Assembly: GCA_003140835.1 (NCBI GenBank)
Contig: PLLA01000122.1
Location: forward strand, 635 to 64,634
Source of the DNA: Candidatus Tumulicola scandinaviensis
GTDB lineage: Bacteria > Vulcanimicrobiota > Vulcanimicrobiia > Vulcanimicrobiales > Vulcanimicrobiaceae
Direction: 5' to 3'
Length of the DNA stretch: 64,000 nucleotides
Each line of letters opens with the position of its first letter. Position 1 is the first letter of the stretch. The notes under the pieces were generated by a model. It did no database searches, was not told the origin of the DNA, and saw only the letters and a program-made list of their open reading frames with translations. A program made the translations under genes and the position numbers. Positions 17,901-25,505 of the stretch are shown here, in pieces.

Positions 17901-18239
17901 CGCGAACAGGGACGCGAAACGATCGATGCCGTGACGCACGCTGCCGCCGAACGTTTGCGGCCAATTCTCATGACCTCGATCGCATTCATCCTGGGTATCC
18001 TGCCGCTCGCGTTCGCTCACGGCGACGGCGCGCAATCCCGTATCTCTCTCGGCACCGCCGTGCTCGGCGGAATGATCGTTTCGACCGTCATGAATTTGGC
18101 GATCGTCCCGGTGCTGTACGTGATCGTCGTCAACTGGAGCGAGCGCAAGAAGAAAAAAGGCCCGACGCTGTCGCCACCGCATCTTCCGGATCCGCCTCCG
18201 CCTCCGCACCTGCCCGAACCCCCGCCCGCCATGGTGTAA
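14997..18239 (+). CDS. RND family efflux pump inner-membrane subunit (HAE1/AcrB type)
   Basis: The product has about 1080 residues with the twelve-helix RND architecture. It starts at a TTG giving (M)IEVFLKRPLFAGVLSF, with GGGAG upstream. Proton-relay residues are present: Asp408 and Asp409 in ATGLVVDDAIVVLEN and Lys956 in GLAAKNAILIVEFA. The protein exports hydrophobic compounds when combined with a membrane-fusion protein and an outer-membrane channel, neither of which is nearby. Two oddities: about 23 extra residues between VPLALVG and DIYAQIG (around residues 914-936, before TM11), and a Pro-rich C-terminal tail. Confidence 0.93.
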   Translation: MIEVFLKRPLFAGVLSFVVLLAGLICIPILPISQYPQISPPTVTVTANFPGADAEAVVRSVTTPLEININGSDGLQYMQSYSSSNGIVTITCTFALGTDPTTDQTNVQHGVDLTLAQLPTAVQQQGVSVQKSSGNITIAVAMVSTSSAVSDVAVSNYADINVIEDLKRIPGVGQVEVLGDRTYGMRVWVNPHKLQANGISLDTVLSSIQQQNQDVAPGALGQAPTTGSQPFQIPIKVNGRLQTPQEFKQIVVAAQPNGGYLRLGDVADVELGAQNYVTSGRYDGRTAVVLAIEGEPTANSLQISKNVRATMERLKPYFPSGMDYAIAFDTSDFVRASIKEVVVTLLIAILLVVLVIFIFLQNWHSTLIPSITIPVSLIGTFAAMKVMGFTINTLTLFGLTLATGLVVDDAIVVLENIVRHIVDDKVNGFEATKRAMKEITGAVIATSLVLMSVFVPVAFLPGTTGLLYQQFALTMAASIGISLFTALTLAPVLTYELVHSEEPSKNRFMMWFNGRLLALKAWYTSWVPRLVEHRRIMVAIFIGGLVLLGVLFKITPQGFLPTEDQSLLYVLVTLPTSASFDQTTAVVNKLEHLMMKMPQVEAVTSGIGFGFANSSANQATLFVQLHPLSERHGLASSSLNLQYDLYNQFQKIAGMTALPANPPAIPGLGSTGGFAIEIQDINNLGLPTLNKVGDTILAKAQKVKQLSQVYIPTLLTGPYVVAKFNRSKALALGVSATSFFNTLDATTGAAFVNFFDYGSRSYNVLVQAGAKYRTTPEDLTRIYVANANGNLMPVSQLLDISKTTANVTIMRFNEYNAYEIDGSPGNNASSGQALDAMAKLATDNMPKGMKYDWSGIARQQVQSGPQTILVFGMGLLFVFLVLVAQYESLTTPFVIMMAVPLALVGAVGGIYIRRLCELLSIVIHSKIAGHLVLVPQTSSDIYAQIGYVMLIGLAAKNAILIVEFANQLREQGRETIDAVTHAAAERLRPILMTSIAFILGILPLAFAHGDGAQSRISLGTAVLGGMIVSTVMNLAIVPVLYVIVVNWSERKKKKGPTLSPPHLPDPPPPPHLPEPPPAMV

Positions 18240-18241
18240 CG

Positions 18242-18348
18242 CGCCTTGTTATCCTGAGCGGAGGTGCGCAGCTTTTGTGTTCCTTCGACTGCGAGCCTTC
18301 GGCGCTCGGCTCAGGATGACAAGCGCCTCCGCTCAGGATAACAAGGCG
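18242..18348. repeat. Palindromic intergenic element with dispersed-repeat core (bidirectional terminator candidate)
   Basis: A perfect 23-bp inverted repeat (18242-18264 against 18326-18348, containing TTATCCTGAGCGGAGG) encloses a second, oppositely oriented copy of the same dispersed repeat (18282-18322, ending GGCTCAGGATGACAAG). It fills the gap between the convergent RND and pntB genes. The whole can fold into a long hairpin on either strand and probably ends transcription from both sides. Related copies lie at 4799 and 31993. Confidence 0.7.
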
Positions 18349-18352
18349 AAGA

Positions 18353-19756
18353 TTAGAGTGCTTTTACGGCGGCGGTGAGGGCGTCGACGGAAGCCTTGGC
18401 GTCGCCGAATAGCATGGAAGTGTTCGGCATTTCGTAAAGCGGGTTTTCGATGCCGGCGAATCCGGAGCGCATCGAACGCTTGAGCACGACCACGTTGGCG
18501 GCTTTGTCGACGTCGAGGATCGGCATGCCGTAGATCGGCGAACTCGGAACGTTGCGCGCGGCTGGATTGGTCACGTCGTTGGCGCCGATGATCAATGCAA
18601 CGTCGGTGGTCGGGAACTCGGGATTGACGTCGTCCATATCCAGCAGCTGGTTGTATGGAACGTTTGCCTCGGCCAGCAGCACGTTCATGTGTCCCGGCAT
18701 GCGCCCGGCGACCGGATGAATCGCATAGGCGACTTTGACGCCGCGTTTTTCAAGCTGATCCGCGAGGGCCTTCACGCTGTGCTGCGCTTGCGCGACCGCC
18801 ATTCCGTATCCGGGAACGAACACGACTTTGCCGGCGTACGCCAGCATTATCGCCACGTCGTCGGCGCTCGCGCTGCGAACCTGCTGCGGTCCCCCGCCAC
18901 CGGTTGCCACTTCCATGCCACCATGCGCACCGAAGGCGCCGAACAGCACGTTGGTCAGCGGGCGATTCATCGCGCGACCCATGAGGATCGTCAGCAGCGT
19001 ACCGCTGGCGCCGACCAGAGCGCCGCAAATGATGAGCAGCGTACTGTTGATTTCAAAGCCGGTAATCGCGACTGCTAAGCCGGTAAAGGAGTTGAGCAAC
19101 GAAATCACGACCGGCATGTCGGCGCCGCCGATCGGCAATACGAAGAGCACGCCCAACAGGAGCGCGGCCACCAGCAACGCTGCAAACGCCCAGACGGGCA
19201 ACGCTCCGAGGGTTACCACGAGCCATCCGGCCAGCGCGAGAATTCCGAGTGCGACCAGCGCGTTGACGAATTGCTGTCCGGGATACGTTATCGGCCGCCC
19301 CGTCATCACTTCCTGAAGTTTCAAGAACGCGACGATCGACCCGGCGAAACTTACCGCGCCGATGATCGCCGACAACACCAGCGACACCGCGATGACATCG
19401 TCAATCCTGACCGTACCGCCGCGCGAAACGTAGAACTCGACGGTAGAAATCAAAGCGGCGGCGCCGCCGCCGGCGCCGTTGTAGAGCGCGACCATTTGCG
19501 GCATGGCGGTCATCTTGACTTTGAGCGCCGCGTAGACGCCGATGACGCCGCCGACGATCGTTCCGACGGCGATCGCCCACCATCCGACACCGAGCGTTTG
19601 CACCAGGACGCTGACCAGCGCGATGAACATGCCGACCATCGCCAGCCGGTTGCCGCGCCGCGCCGTGGCCGGCGAGTTCAGATCGTGGAGGCCGTAGATG
19701 AAGAGCCCGATGGCGACGAGATCGGCCAATGCGATGGCAAGGTCGGCACCACTCAT
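18353..19756 (-). CDS. pntB: Proton-translocating NAD(P) transhydrogenase, beta subunit
   Basis: The product has 467 residues. The N-terminal half has eight to nine membrane helices. The C-terminal half is the NADP-binding domain III, recognisable from FVPGYGMAVAQAQHSVKALA, AIHPVAGRMPGHMNVLLAEA and LIIGANDVTNPAARN. PntB passes hydride between NADH and NADP+ coupled to proton flow, mainly supplying NADPH. The ATG is fixed by a four-base overlap with the preceding pntAB stop (ATGA). This is the third gene of a split alpha1-alpha2-beta set. Confidence 0.95.
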   Translation of the reverse strand: MSGADLAIALADLVAIGLFIYGLHDLNSPATARRGNRLAMVGMFIALVSVLVQTLGVGWWAIAVGTIVGGVIGVYAALKVKMTAMPQMVALYNGAGGGAAALISTVEFYVSRGGTVRIDDVIAVSLVLSAIIGAVSFAGSIVAFLKLQEVMTGRPITYPGQQFVNALVALGILALAGWLVVTLGALPVWAFAALLVAALLLGVLFVLPIGGADMPVVISLLNSFTGLAVAITGFEINSTLLIICGALVGASGTLLTILMGRAMNRPLTNVLFGAFGAHGGMEVATGGGGPQQVRSASADDVAIMLAYAGKVVFVPGYGMAVAQAQHSVKALADQLEKRGVKVAYAIHPVAGRMPGHMNVLLAEANVPYNQLLDMDDVNPEFPTTDVALIIGANDVTNPAARNVPSSPIYGMPILDVDKAANVVVLKRSMRSGFAGIENPLYEMPNTSMLFGDAKASVDALTAAVKAL

Positions 19757-20067
19757 TTGCCGCCCTCTTTGCGGCGGAACATCTGCAGCATGCGTTCGGT
19801 GACTGCGAACCCGCCGAAGACGTTGATCGCCCCCAAGGTGACCGCGAGAATCGCCAGTACCGTTAGGAGCGTCGAGTTTGCGCCCGCGCCGAAAAGCTGC
19901 GCGACGATGACGATGGCGCCGGCCAAGACGATGCCGTGGATAGCGTTGGTAGCCGACATGAGCGGCGTGTGCAAGGTCGTCGGCACCTTTGAAATGACTT
20001 CGAAGCCGACGAAAACCGCCAGTACGAGGACCGTCAGCAGGCTGACGTAGTGCGAAGCATCGGTCAC
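19753..20067 (-). CDS. pntAB: NAD(P) transhydrogenase alpha subunit part 2 (membrane)
   Basis: The product has 104 residues and about three transmembrane helices (LLTVLVLAVFVGFEVISKVP, then SATNAIHGIVLAGAIVIVAQ). The ending MLQMFRRKEGGK matches the C-terminal membrane part of E. coli PntA (…ERMLKMFRK). The GTG start is supported by GGAGGA upstream. It overlaps pntAA by four bases and pntB by four bases, so all three subunits are coupled. Splitting of PntA into two polypeptides is known from Rhodospirillum and other bacteria. Confidence 0.92.
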   Translation of the reverse strand: MTDASHYVSLLTVLVLAVFVGFEVISKVPTTLHTPLMSATNAIHGIVLAGAIVIVAQLFGAGANSTLLTVLAILAVTLGAINVFGGFAVTERMLQMFRRKEGGK

Positions 20068-21185
20068 GAAGCGCTTCCTCCAATCAAAACGCTCCCGTCG
20101 GCCGCAACGCAAGCGCCTTTGGCGACGTCGTCGTTCATGTCGACGGTCAGCCGGCCGTCTTTGAGCCAGGGCGACAGCAACGCAAAGACGTTGCGCGAGT
20201 AGAGCTGACTGGCGTGATTCGGCATCGTCGAAGGGAGATTGGTCGTTCCGACAATGGTGACGCCGTTGCTCGACGTGACGATTTGATCGGCGACCGTCAG
20301 TTCGCAGTTTCCGCCTGCCTCGGCGGCCAGGTCGACGATGACGCTTCCCGGCTTCATCGCCGCGACCGCGGCTGCGCTGACCAGCACCGGCGCCTTTCTT
20401 CCCGGCACCAGCGCCGTGGTAATGACGACGTCGTTGGCGCCGATTTGCTCGACCATCCACGCGCGTTGCCGTTCTTGCTGCTCGGGCGTGAGCTCTTTGG
20501 CGTATCCGCCGGCACCTTCGGCATCGGCGCCGAGGTCGAACTCCAAGAACGTAGCACCGAGCGACTGCACTTGCTCTTTGACGGCGGCTCGAACGTCGTA
20601 GCCGCTCACGACGGCGCCGAGACGCCGGGCCGTCGCAATTGCCTGCAGCCCGGCAACACCGGCTCCCAGTACCAGCACCTTCGCCGGTGGAATGGTGCCG
20701 GCCGCGGTTGTGAGCATCGGAAAGAATTTCGGCAACGCGGCGGCGGCCAGCAAAACGGCTTTGTATCCGGAAATATTGCTTTGCGACGACAGCGCGTCCA
20801 TCGACTGCGCACGCGTGATGCGCGGAATCATCTCCATGGCGAGCGCGGTTACGCGCGCTTGCGCGAGTTCGCGTACGTAGCCGGGGTCGCCCAACGGATT
20901 GAAAAAGCCGACGACCACGGTTCCCGGTTTGAGCGCCGACAGCACCTCGGCGCTCGGCCGCCCCACGGTCACCACGACGTCGGCGCCGCTCGCGAGGGTG
21001 GTCGCGTCGTCGACGACGATCGCACCGGCGCGTTCGTAGAGTTCGTCGGGGAATGCAGCACTTTCGCCGGCACCGCGCGCGACGTGCACGGCGACTCCGG
21101 ATTTTACCAGTCTTGCGACCGTTTCGGGCACGAGCGCGACCCGGCGCTCGTGTAGAGCGGCCTCACGAGGAACAGCGACGACCAT
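20064..21185 (-). CDS. pntAA: NAD(P) transhydrogenase alpha subunit part 1 (NAD-binding)
   Basis: The product has 373 residues and is homologous to alanine dehydrogenase/PNT. MVVAVPREAALHERRVALVP opens the N-terminal domain, VLVLGAGVAGLQAIATARRL is the Rossmann NAD-binding loop, and VIVDLAAEAGGNCELT follows. RITRAQSMDALSSQSNISGY is diagnostic for the transhydrogenase alpha subunit. It is soluble and delivers NADH to the membrane domain. An in-frame GTG two codons upstream (21191) is an alternative start; the ATG with GGGTGG in front is preferred. Confidence 0.94.
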   Translation of the reverse strand: MVVAVPREAALHERRVALVPETVARLVKSGVAVHVARGAGESAAFPDELYERAGAIVVDDATTLASGADVVVTVGRPSAEVLSALKPGTVVVGFFNPLGDPGYVRELAQARVTALAMEMIPRITRAQSMDALSSQSNISGYKAVLLAAAALPKFFPMLTTAAGTIPPAKVLVLGAGVAGLQAIATARRLGAVVSGYDVRAAVKEQVQSLGATFLEFDLGADAEGAGGYAKELTPEQQERQRAWMVEQIGANDVVITTALVPGRKAPVLVSAAAVAAMKPGSVIVDLAAEAGGNCELTVADQIVTSSNGVTIVGTTNLPSTMPNHASQLYSRNVFALLSPWLKDGRLTVDMNDDVAKGACVAADGSVLIGGSAS

Positions 21186-21235
21186 AGCCACCCGTGATAC
21201 GTCTCAAGAGAGCCGACTCCCTCGCCTGAGCCGCG

Positions 21236-21613
21236 CTATAACCCTATCGCGAAAAGTGCCATCGTGAGGACGAGGACGAAGGCGACGACGCCGCCGACGT
21301 GTACGCCATGCTCGGGGCGCAGTTTCCGGCCGCCGGCATGATAGGCGATGGCCAGGTCGGTCAGCGAGAGGACCACGCCGGCAATCGCCAGCACGATCAG
21401 CAGCGGCCGGTCGCGAAAATACACGGCTGCGCCCAGCACTACTCCGATCGCGACGTCGCGGATGCCGGTCGCTCGAGCGAAACCGCGCGAAGCCCGGCCG
21501 TCGAGCGGAATACCGTAGGCGTGAGCCATGCGGTGCGGGGCTACGAGCGCGAGGATGCCCACGATCGTCAAGCCGAGCGCGACGACGGCGCCAACGATCA
21601 GCAACGGGCTCAT
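21236..21613 (-). CDS. DUF4267-like small integral membrane protein
   Basis: The product has 125 residues with four predicted membrane helices (LLIVGAVVALGLTIVGILAL, IGVVLGAAVYF, LLIVLAIAGVVLSLTDLAIA and VGGVVAFVLVLTMALFAIGL). The first loop contains APHRMAHAYGIPL, then ATGIRDVAIG, the pattern of DUF4267. Function is unknown. It overlaps the FAH-family gene by four bases (ATGA) and precedes pntAA by 50 bases. Confidence 0.7.
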   Translation of the reverse strand: MSPLLIVGAVVALGLTIVGILALVAPHRMAHAYGIPLDGRASRGFARATGIRDVAIGVVLGAAVYFRDRPLLIVLAIAGVVLSLTDLAIAYHAGGRKLRPEHGVHVGGVVAFVLVLTMALFAIGL

Positions 21614-22458
21614 GCGATCGAGACCGCGCTGCGCAGAATTCCGATCTTTTCGATCTCGACTTCCATGACGTCGCCTTCGGACAGAAACTCGGGCGGCCTG
21701 CGCGCGAAGCCGACGCCGGCCGGCGTTCCGGTCGCGATGACGTCACCCGGAAGCAGCGTCATGCCTTTACTGAGCTCGGCAATCAATCGGGGAATTCCGA
21801 ACAACATCTGGGCGGTCGAGCTGCGCTGCTTTTCCACCCCGTTTAAGCGAAATGCGATCGCGAGCGTTTGGGCGTCGCCGACTTCGTCCGGCGAAACGAT
21901 CCACGGACCGATGGGACAGCTCTCGTCGAGGCTCTTGCCTTTAAACCATTGTCCGTGTTCGCGCTGGAGGTTGCGGGCGGTGACGTCGTTGAGTGCGGTG
22001 TAACCGAAGACGAAATGCAGCGCATCGGCCTCGGCGACGTCCTTGCAGCGCGCGCCGATGACGACTGCCAGCTCCGCCTCGAAATCGTATTCCTGCGAGA
22101 GCCTTGCCTGTAAGTGTACGGTCGCGTCGGGGCCGACGATCGCGGTCGGCGCTTTTGTAAAAAAGGCCGGCACGTCGGGAAGACGCAGCTCGCGGCCGGC
22201 CGCCGCCGCGCCCTCCTTGGCGTGCTCGAGATAGTTGCGCCCGACGCAAAACACGTTGCGCGCGGGACGGACGGGCGCTTCGAGCCGGACGCCGGCAAAC
22301 GGCACGAGCTCCTCCGAAGAATGCCATGCGATGCGCTCGTGCGGGGCCAGCGCGATGTAGTCGCGCAACGTCGGCGTCGAGATTCGATGGATGGCGCCGC
22401 CTTCGAGGACGCCGGGCGACGTCTCTCCGTCGAGCGTGGCATAGGTTATGAAACGCAC
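21610..22458 (-). CDS. Fumarylacetoacetate hydrolase family protein
   Basis: The product has 282 residues with the C-terminal FAH fold: FCVGRNYLEHAKEG, PAFFTKAPTAIVGP, the metal-binding segment EYDFEAELAVVIG, GYTALNDVTARNLQ, KSLDESCPIGPW and LLPGDVIATGTPAGVG. The acidic metal ligands (YDFEAEL) are intact, so it is likely an active hydrolase, isomerase or decarboxylase acting on 2-oxo acids or catechol-pathway intermediates (HpcE, acylpyruvase or similar). The exact substrate cannot be assigned. The GTG start gives MRFITYATLDG, the usual family beginning. It is the second gene of a leftward set ending with pntB. Confidence 0.88.
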   Translation of the reverse strand: MRFITYATLDGETSPGVLEGGAIHRISTPTLRDYIALAPHERIAWHSSEELVPFAGVRLEAPVRPARNVFCVGRNYLEHAKEGAAAAGRELRLPDVPAFFTKAPTAIVGPDATVHLQARLSQEYDFEAELAVVIGARCKDVAEADALHFVFGYTALNDVTARNLQREHGQWFKGKSLDESCPIGPWIVSPDEVGDAQTLAIAFRLNGVEKQRSSTAQMLFGIPRLIAELSKGMTLLPGDVIATGTPAGVGFARRPPEFLSEGDVMEVEIEKIGILRSAVSIA

Positions 22459-22476
22459 TGCAGCGCTCGGCGCGGG

Positions 22477-23031
22477 TTACCGGCGATGGGGGATCGTGGG
22501 CAGCGGGCTCGGCGACGGCGTCTTCGCTCCGGTGATGCTATTGAGTGACGGCAATTTAGCATGCTGCGCTTGCTGCTGTTTGGCCGATTCAGCCGCCTCT
22601 TTCTTCGCCGTGTCGATCATCACGTTGGCCGCGCCCTCTTGATTGCTCCAGTTTCCGCCGGTCGAAAGCAAAGAAATCTTCCGCGCAACCGCGCGCGTCT
22701 TGGGATTGTAGTCGTACGTTACCTTGAAGAGTCCGACCACTGCGGTCCCGTCGGCCTTGCGAATCCACATTTGCAGCGCGTTGCCGTACGTTTGCGCGTT
22801 GAAGGTGGCGTACTTCGTCCCTTTCCCCGACTTGATCCGCACGACTTGCCCGCGATTGTTCACTTCGACCACGTACTCGGCGTGAAGCGGTACCGGCGGA
22901 AGATGCGGCGGGGGAACCTTAATAACGTGCGGCGTCGCGCTCGGCGCCGGACTGGTGCCGGCGATCGCCGGGGCGCACGCCAGCGCCAGCATCGTAGCGA
23001 GCGCGACGGCTCCAAGGCATGAATTCTTCAT
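22477..23031 (-). CDS. Hypothetical exported protein
   Basis: The product has about 184 residues. A signal peptide (MKNSCLGAVALATMLALACA) is followed by a Pro-rich segment (PHVIKVPPPHLPPVPLHAEY), a compact middle domain (VVEVNNRGQVVRIKSGKGTK) and an Ala/Gln/Lys-rich tail that may form a coiled coil, ending Pro/Ser-rich. No named family is recognised. The ATG at 23031 leaves a clean signal peptide. It stands 18 bases before the FAH-family gene and diverges from the macroglobulin-like gene. Confidence 0.6.
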   Translation of the reverse strand: MKNSCLGAVALATMLALACAPAIAGTSPAPSATPHVIKVPPPHLPPVPLHAEYVVEVNNRGQVVRIKSGKGTKYATFNAQTYGNALQMWIRKADGTAVVGLFKVTYDYNPKTRAVARKISLLSTGGNWSNQEGAANVMIDTAKKEAAESAKQQQAQHAKLPSLNSITGAKTPSPSPLPTIPHRR

Positions 23032-23108
23032 ATCCGTCAAGCGCTTACCCACACTCGCCGCGCCGACCTCCCCACGCGAGCCGGGCTCCGTGCCGAGGCG
23101 GTCAGTGG

Positions 23109-25484
23109 GTGCTCAACGAAACTCCGCGCGTGTTCCTTCGCGCGATCTCAGTCTTCGTGCTCGCTTTGACGGTGTGCGCGATTCCCGTTCGAGCCGAGCG
23201 GCCGATCGTCGACTTACACCGGCTCGATGCGTATTTTGCGCTGTTTGCCGGTGACTCGAACGTGCCGTGGAAACCGACGACGGTCCGCTTGGACACCTAT
23301 TCGAGCGCCCCGCTGCAGTTTTCGGTGTATCAGGTGGACCCCGTCGACGTCCTCACTGCCGGTTCGAACGCGCGCCCGCGTGCCATCTCGACGCGGGGGA
23401 TGCGTCCGATCGTCTCCTTCAACTTCGCACCTCCGGGCGGCTATCAGTTTCAATCGAACGAAATCGACGTGCAACTCGGAGCGCGCGAAGGATTCTTCGT
23501 GGTGGAAGCGCGTCGTGGGGACGTGGGCGAGCAGGTCTGGATCAATCGTTCGCGCGTCGGACTCGTTTCAAAGGAGACGCCTGGCGAACTCCTATTGTAT
23601 GGTACGGATCTGGGCACCGGTCGAGCCTTAGCTCGCATGCGCGTGCAGCTCGTCGTCAACAACACCTTTGCCTTCTCGATGACCGACGCGCACGGATTGA
23701 TTCGCTGGCAGCGCTCGCCGCGGCCGGTTTTTGCACTCGCCCAGTGGGGCAACAGCTATGCATTCTTGAGTTTGTTGCCGCAAGCGCCGCTGCCGTCGAC
23801 GATCGTCGGCGTTCGCACCGATTCGGCCGTCGTCCACGCCGGCGATACGCTGCGCGTCGTCGGCTTCGCACGCAGCCGCGCCGGGAGCGTCTTGCGGCCG
23901 AGCGGCGGAAGCGCGACCGTCTCGCTTCGATCCGGAGCCACGGCGGTTGCCGAGCAACAGGTACCGCTCGACGGCGCCGGTGCCTTTGGCGCGTCGTTCG
24001 TCGTACCGGCCGGCGCAGCCGCCGGCGATTACACCGTGCTGGCGCAAACCGGCGGCGGAATCGGCGGGGCGACGGTCCACGTCGATGCGAACTCGGGAGG
24101 CCTTTCGCTCGACGTTGCGGCCGGATGCGGCGGGTCGTGCGACCCTCATCAAGACGTACCACTTTCGATCCACTCGTCGCGCGGCGACACGCTGGTGCAC
24201 GTTACCGTCGTGCGCTCCCCCCACGTGTACGTCGGCTACACGCCGAAAACGACGCCGTGGGCGACGACCATTTGGCTGGATCAAGCGGTGCGCACCGGCA
24301 GCGACGGCACGGCAACCGTAATGATTCCCCATCCCAACGACGAACTCGGATCCACGTACGGAGTCGAGGTCGAGTCGGGCGGCGCAACCGCCGACACGCG
24401 CGTCGTCGTGCCGACCGGCCGCGCGGCGATACGGTTGCAGCTGGATCGTGACGAACAAGCGCTGGGAACGCCGCTTGGATTCGACGTGTACGCGAACGAA
24501 GCGGCCAGTGGAAAGCCGCTGTCCGGAGGCATCGTTACGGTGCGCCTGACGCACGGAGCGGCCGTTTCGCAACAGCAGTTGACGCTCGACGGCGACGGGC
24601 ACGCACGCGGAAGCTTTAGTTCGCCGCAACTCGGCACGAACTTGATTTTCGCAAGCGTCGACGATTCGGGAACCGCAATGGATGCCGCCGCCGAGCAAGT
24701 CGACGCGCGCGCGAGCGCAGGGTCGTCGGAAGAGGGAAGCGCCGACGTGCACGTTACGCTCGCCAAACCGGTGTATCGCGCCGGCGACGACGTGAGCGTG
24801 GATGCGGTCGCCCCCGGAGCGGTCGGTGACGGCTTGATCTCGTTCGAAAGCGCCCAAGGTGCACAAGCCGCCGTCGTGTCCACGGCCGGCGGTCGCGCGT
24901 CGGCACATTTTCGCGCTGCCGATGCGACCGGCGAACTGCGGGTGGGAGCGGCATTCGTACGCGACGGCGCCATCGAGTGGGCGACCGTTCCGCTGGTCCT
25001 CGACGCTCCCGGCCGCCCGAACTTCGTGCCGCTTGCATTCGATCACGACGCCAGTTTCGCGCCGGGTCAGGCGGCTACGATCGCCTTCCACGGCGCGTCA
25101 TCTGGGAACGGGACGCTGGTCGTGCGGCTCAGCCGCGGCGATCCGTCCGGTACCGCGACGTTCGAGTCCGCGCCCGCGCTTCTCGCGATCGGCGTTGCTT
25201 CGACGCAAACCAGCGCCCCGGCGGCCGCGACCTGGCACCCATGGGTGGACTCGACCGGCGATCACGCGCAAGTGCTCGGTTTCGTACGGCGGACGCAGCC
25301 GCCGCAGCAGATCTCGCTCGCGCAAGCCGAATCGCACCCGGTTTCGTGGAGCGTCGAGCGGGCGAGCGGCGACGCGTTCGCGGTGCAGATGCCGGCCCAA
25401 AGCGGACGCTACACCTTGTCGGTTCTCAAAATCTCCGACGACGGAAGCGTCAGCGCCGGCTCCTCCGGCGTCGTGGTACGCTGA
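23109..25484 (+). CDS. Secreted macroglobulin-like (MG-domain) protein, tentative
   Basis: The product has about 791 residues. The start GTG gives a signal peptide ending CAIPVRA. The body is a chain of beta-sandwich domains. One near residue 230 (IVGVRTDSAVVHAGDTLRVV) and one near 555 (KPVYRAGDDVSVDAVAPGAV) resemble the MG2-type openings of bacterial alpha-2-macroglobulins. No thioester motif (CxEQ) and no bait-region features are seen, and it is half the usual length. It may therefore be a scaffold or adhesin made of such domains. A second GTG at 23130 is possible. An isolated CGGSC near residue 340 could form a disulfide. Confidence 0.5.
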   Translation: MLNETPRVFLRAISVFVLALTVCAIPVRAERPIVDLHRLDAYFALFAGDSNVPWKPTTVRLDTYSSAPLQFSVYQVDPVDVLTAGSNARPRAISTRGMRPIVSFNFAPPGGYQFQSNEIDVQLGAREGFFVVEARRGDVGEQVWINRSRVGLVSKETPGELLLYGTDLGTGRALARMRVQLVVNNTFAFSMTDAHGLIRWQRSPRPVFALAQWGNSYAFLSLLPQAPLPSTIVGVRTDSAVVHAGDTLRVVGFARSRAGSVLRPSGGSATVSLRSGATAVAEQQVPLDGAGAFGASFVVPAGAAAGDYTVLAQTGGGIGGATVHVDANSGGLSLDVAAGCGGSCDPHQDVPLSIHSSRGDTLVHVTVVRSPHVYVGYTPKTTPWATTIWLDQAVRTGSDGTATVMIPHPNDELGSTYGVEVESGGATADTRVVVPTGRAAIRLQLDRDEQALGTPLGFDVYANEAASGKPLSGGIVTVRLTHGAAVSQQQLTLDGDGHARGSFSSPQLGTNLIFASVDDSGTAMDAAAEQVDARASAGSSEEGSADVHVTLAKPVYRAGDDVSVDAVAPGAVGDGLISFESAQGAQAAVVSTAGGRASAHFRAADATGELRVGAAFVRDGAIEWATVPLVLDAPGRPNFVPLAFDHDASFAPGQAATIAFHGASSGNGTLVVRLSRGDPSGTATFESAPALLAIGVASTQTSAPAAATWHPWVDSTGDHAQVLGFVRRTQPPQQISLAQAESHPVSWSVERASGDAFAVQMPAQSGRYTLSVLKISDDGSVSAGSSGVVVR

Positions 25485-25505
25485 CGCCGTGAGAGTGCCG
25501 GCTCC

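Noticed and set aside
23109-25484. Calling the gene a full alpha-2-macroglobulin
   Set aside because: No thioester CxEQ motif, no bait region and about half the expected length; only MG-like domain openings are seen.
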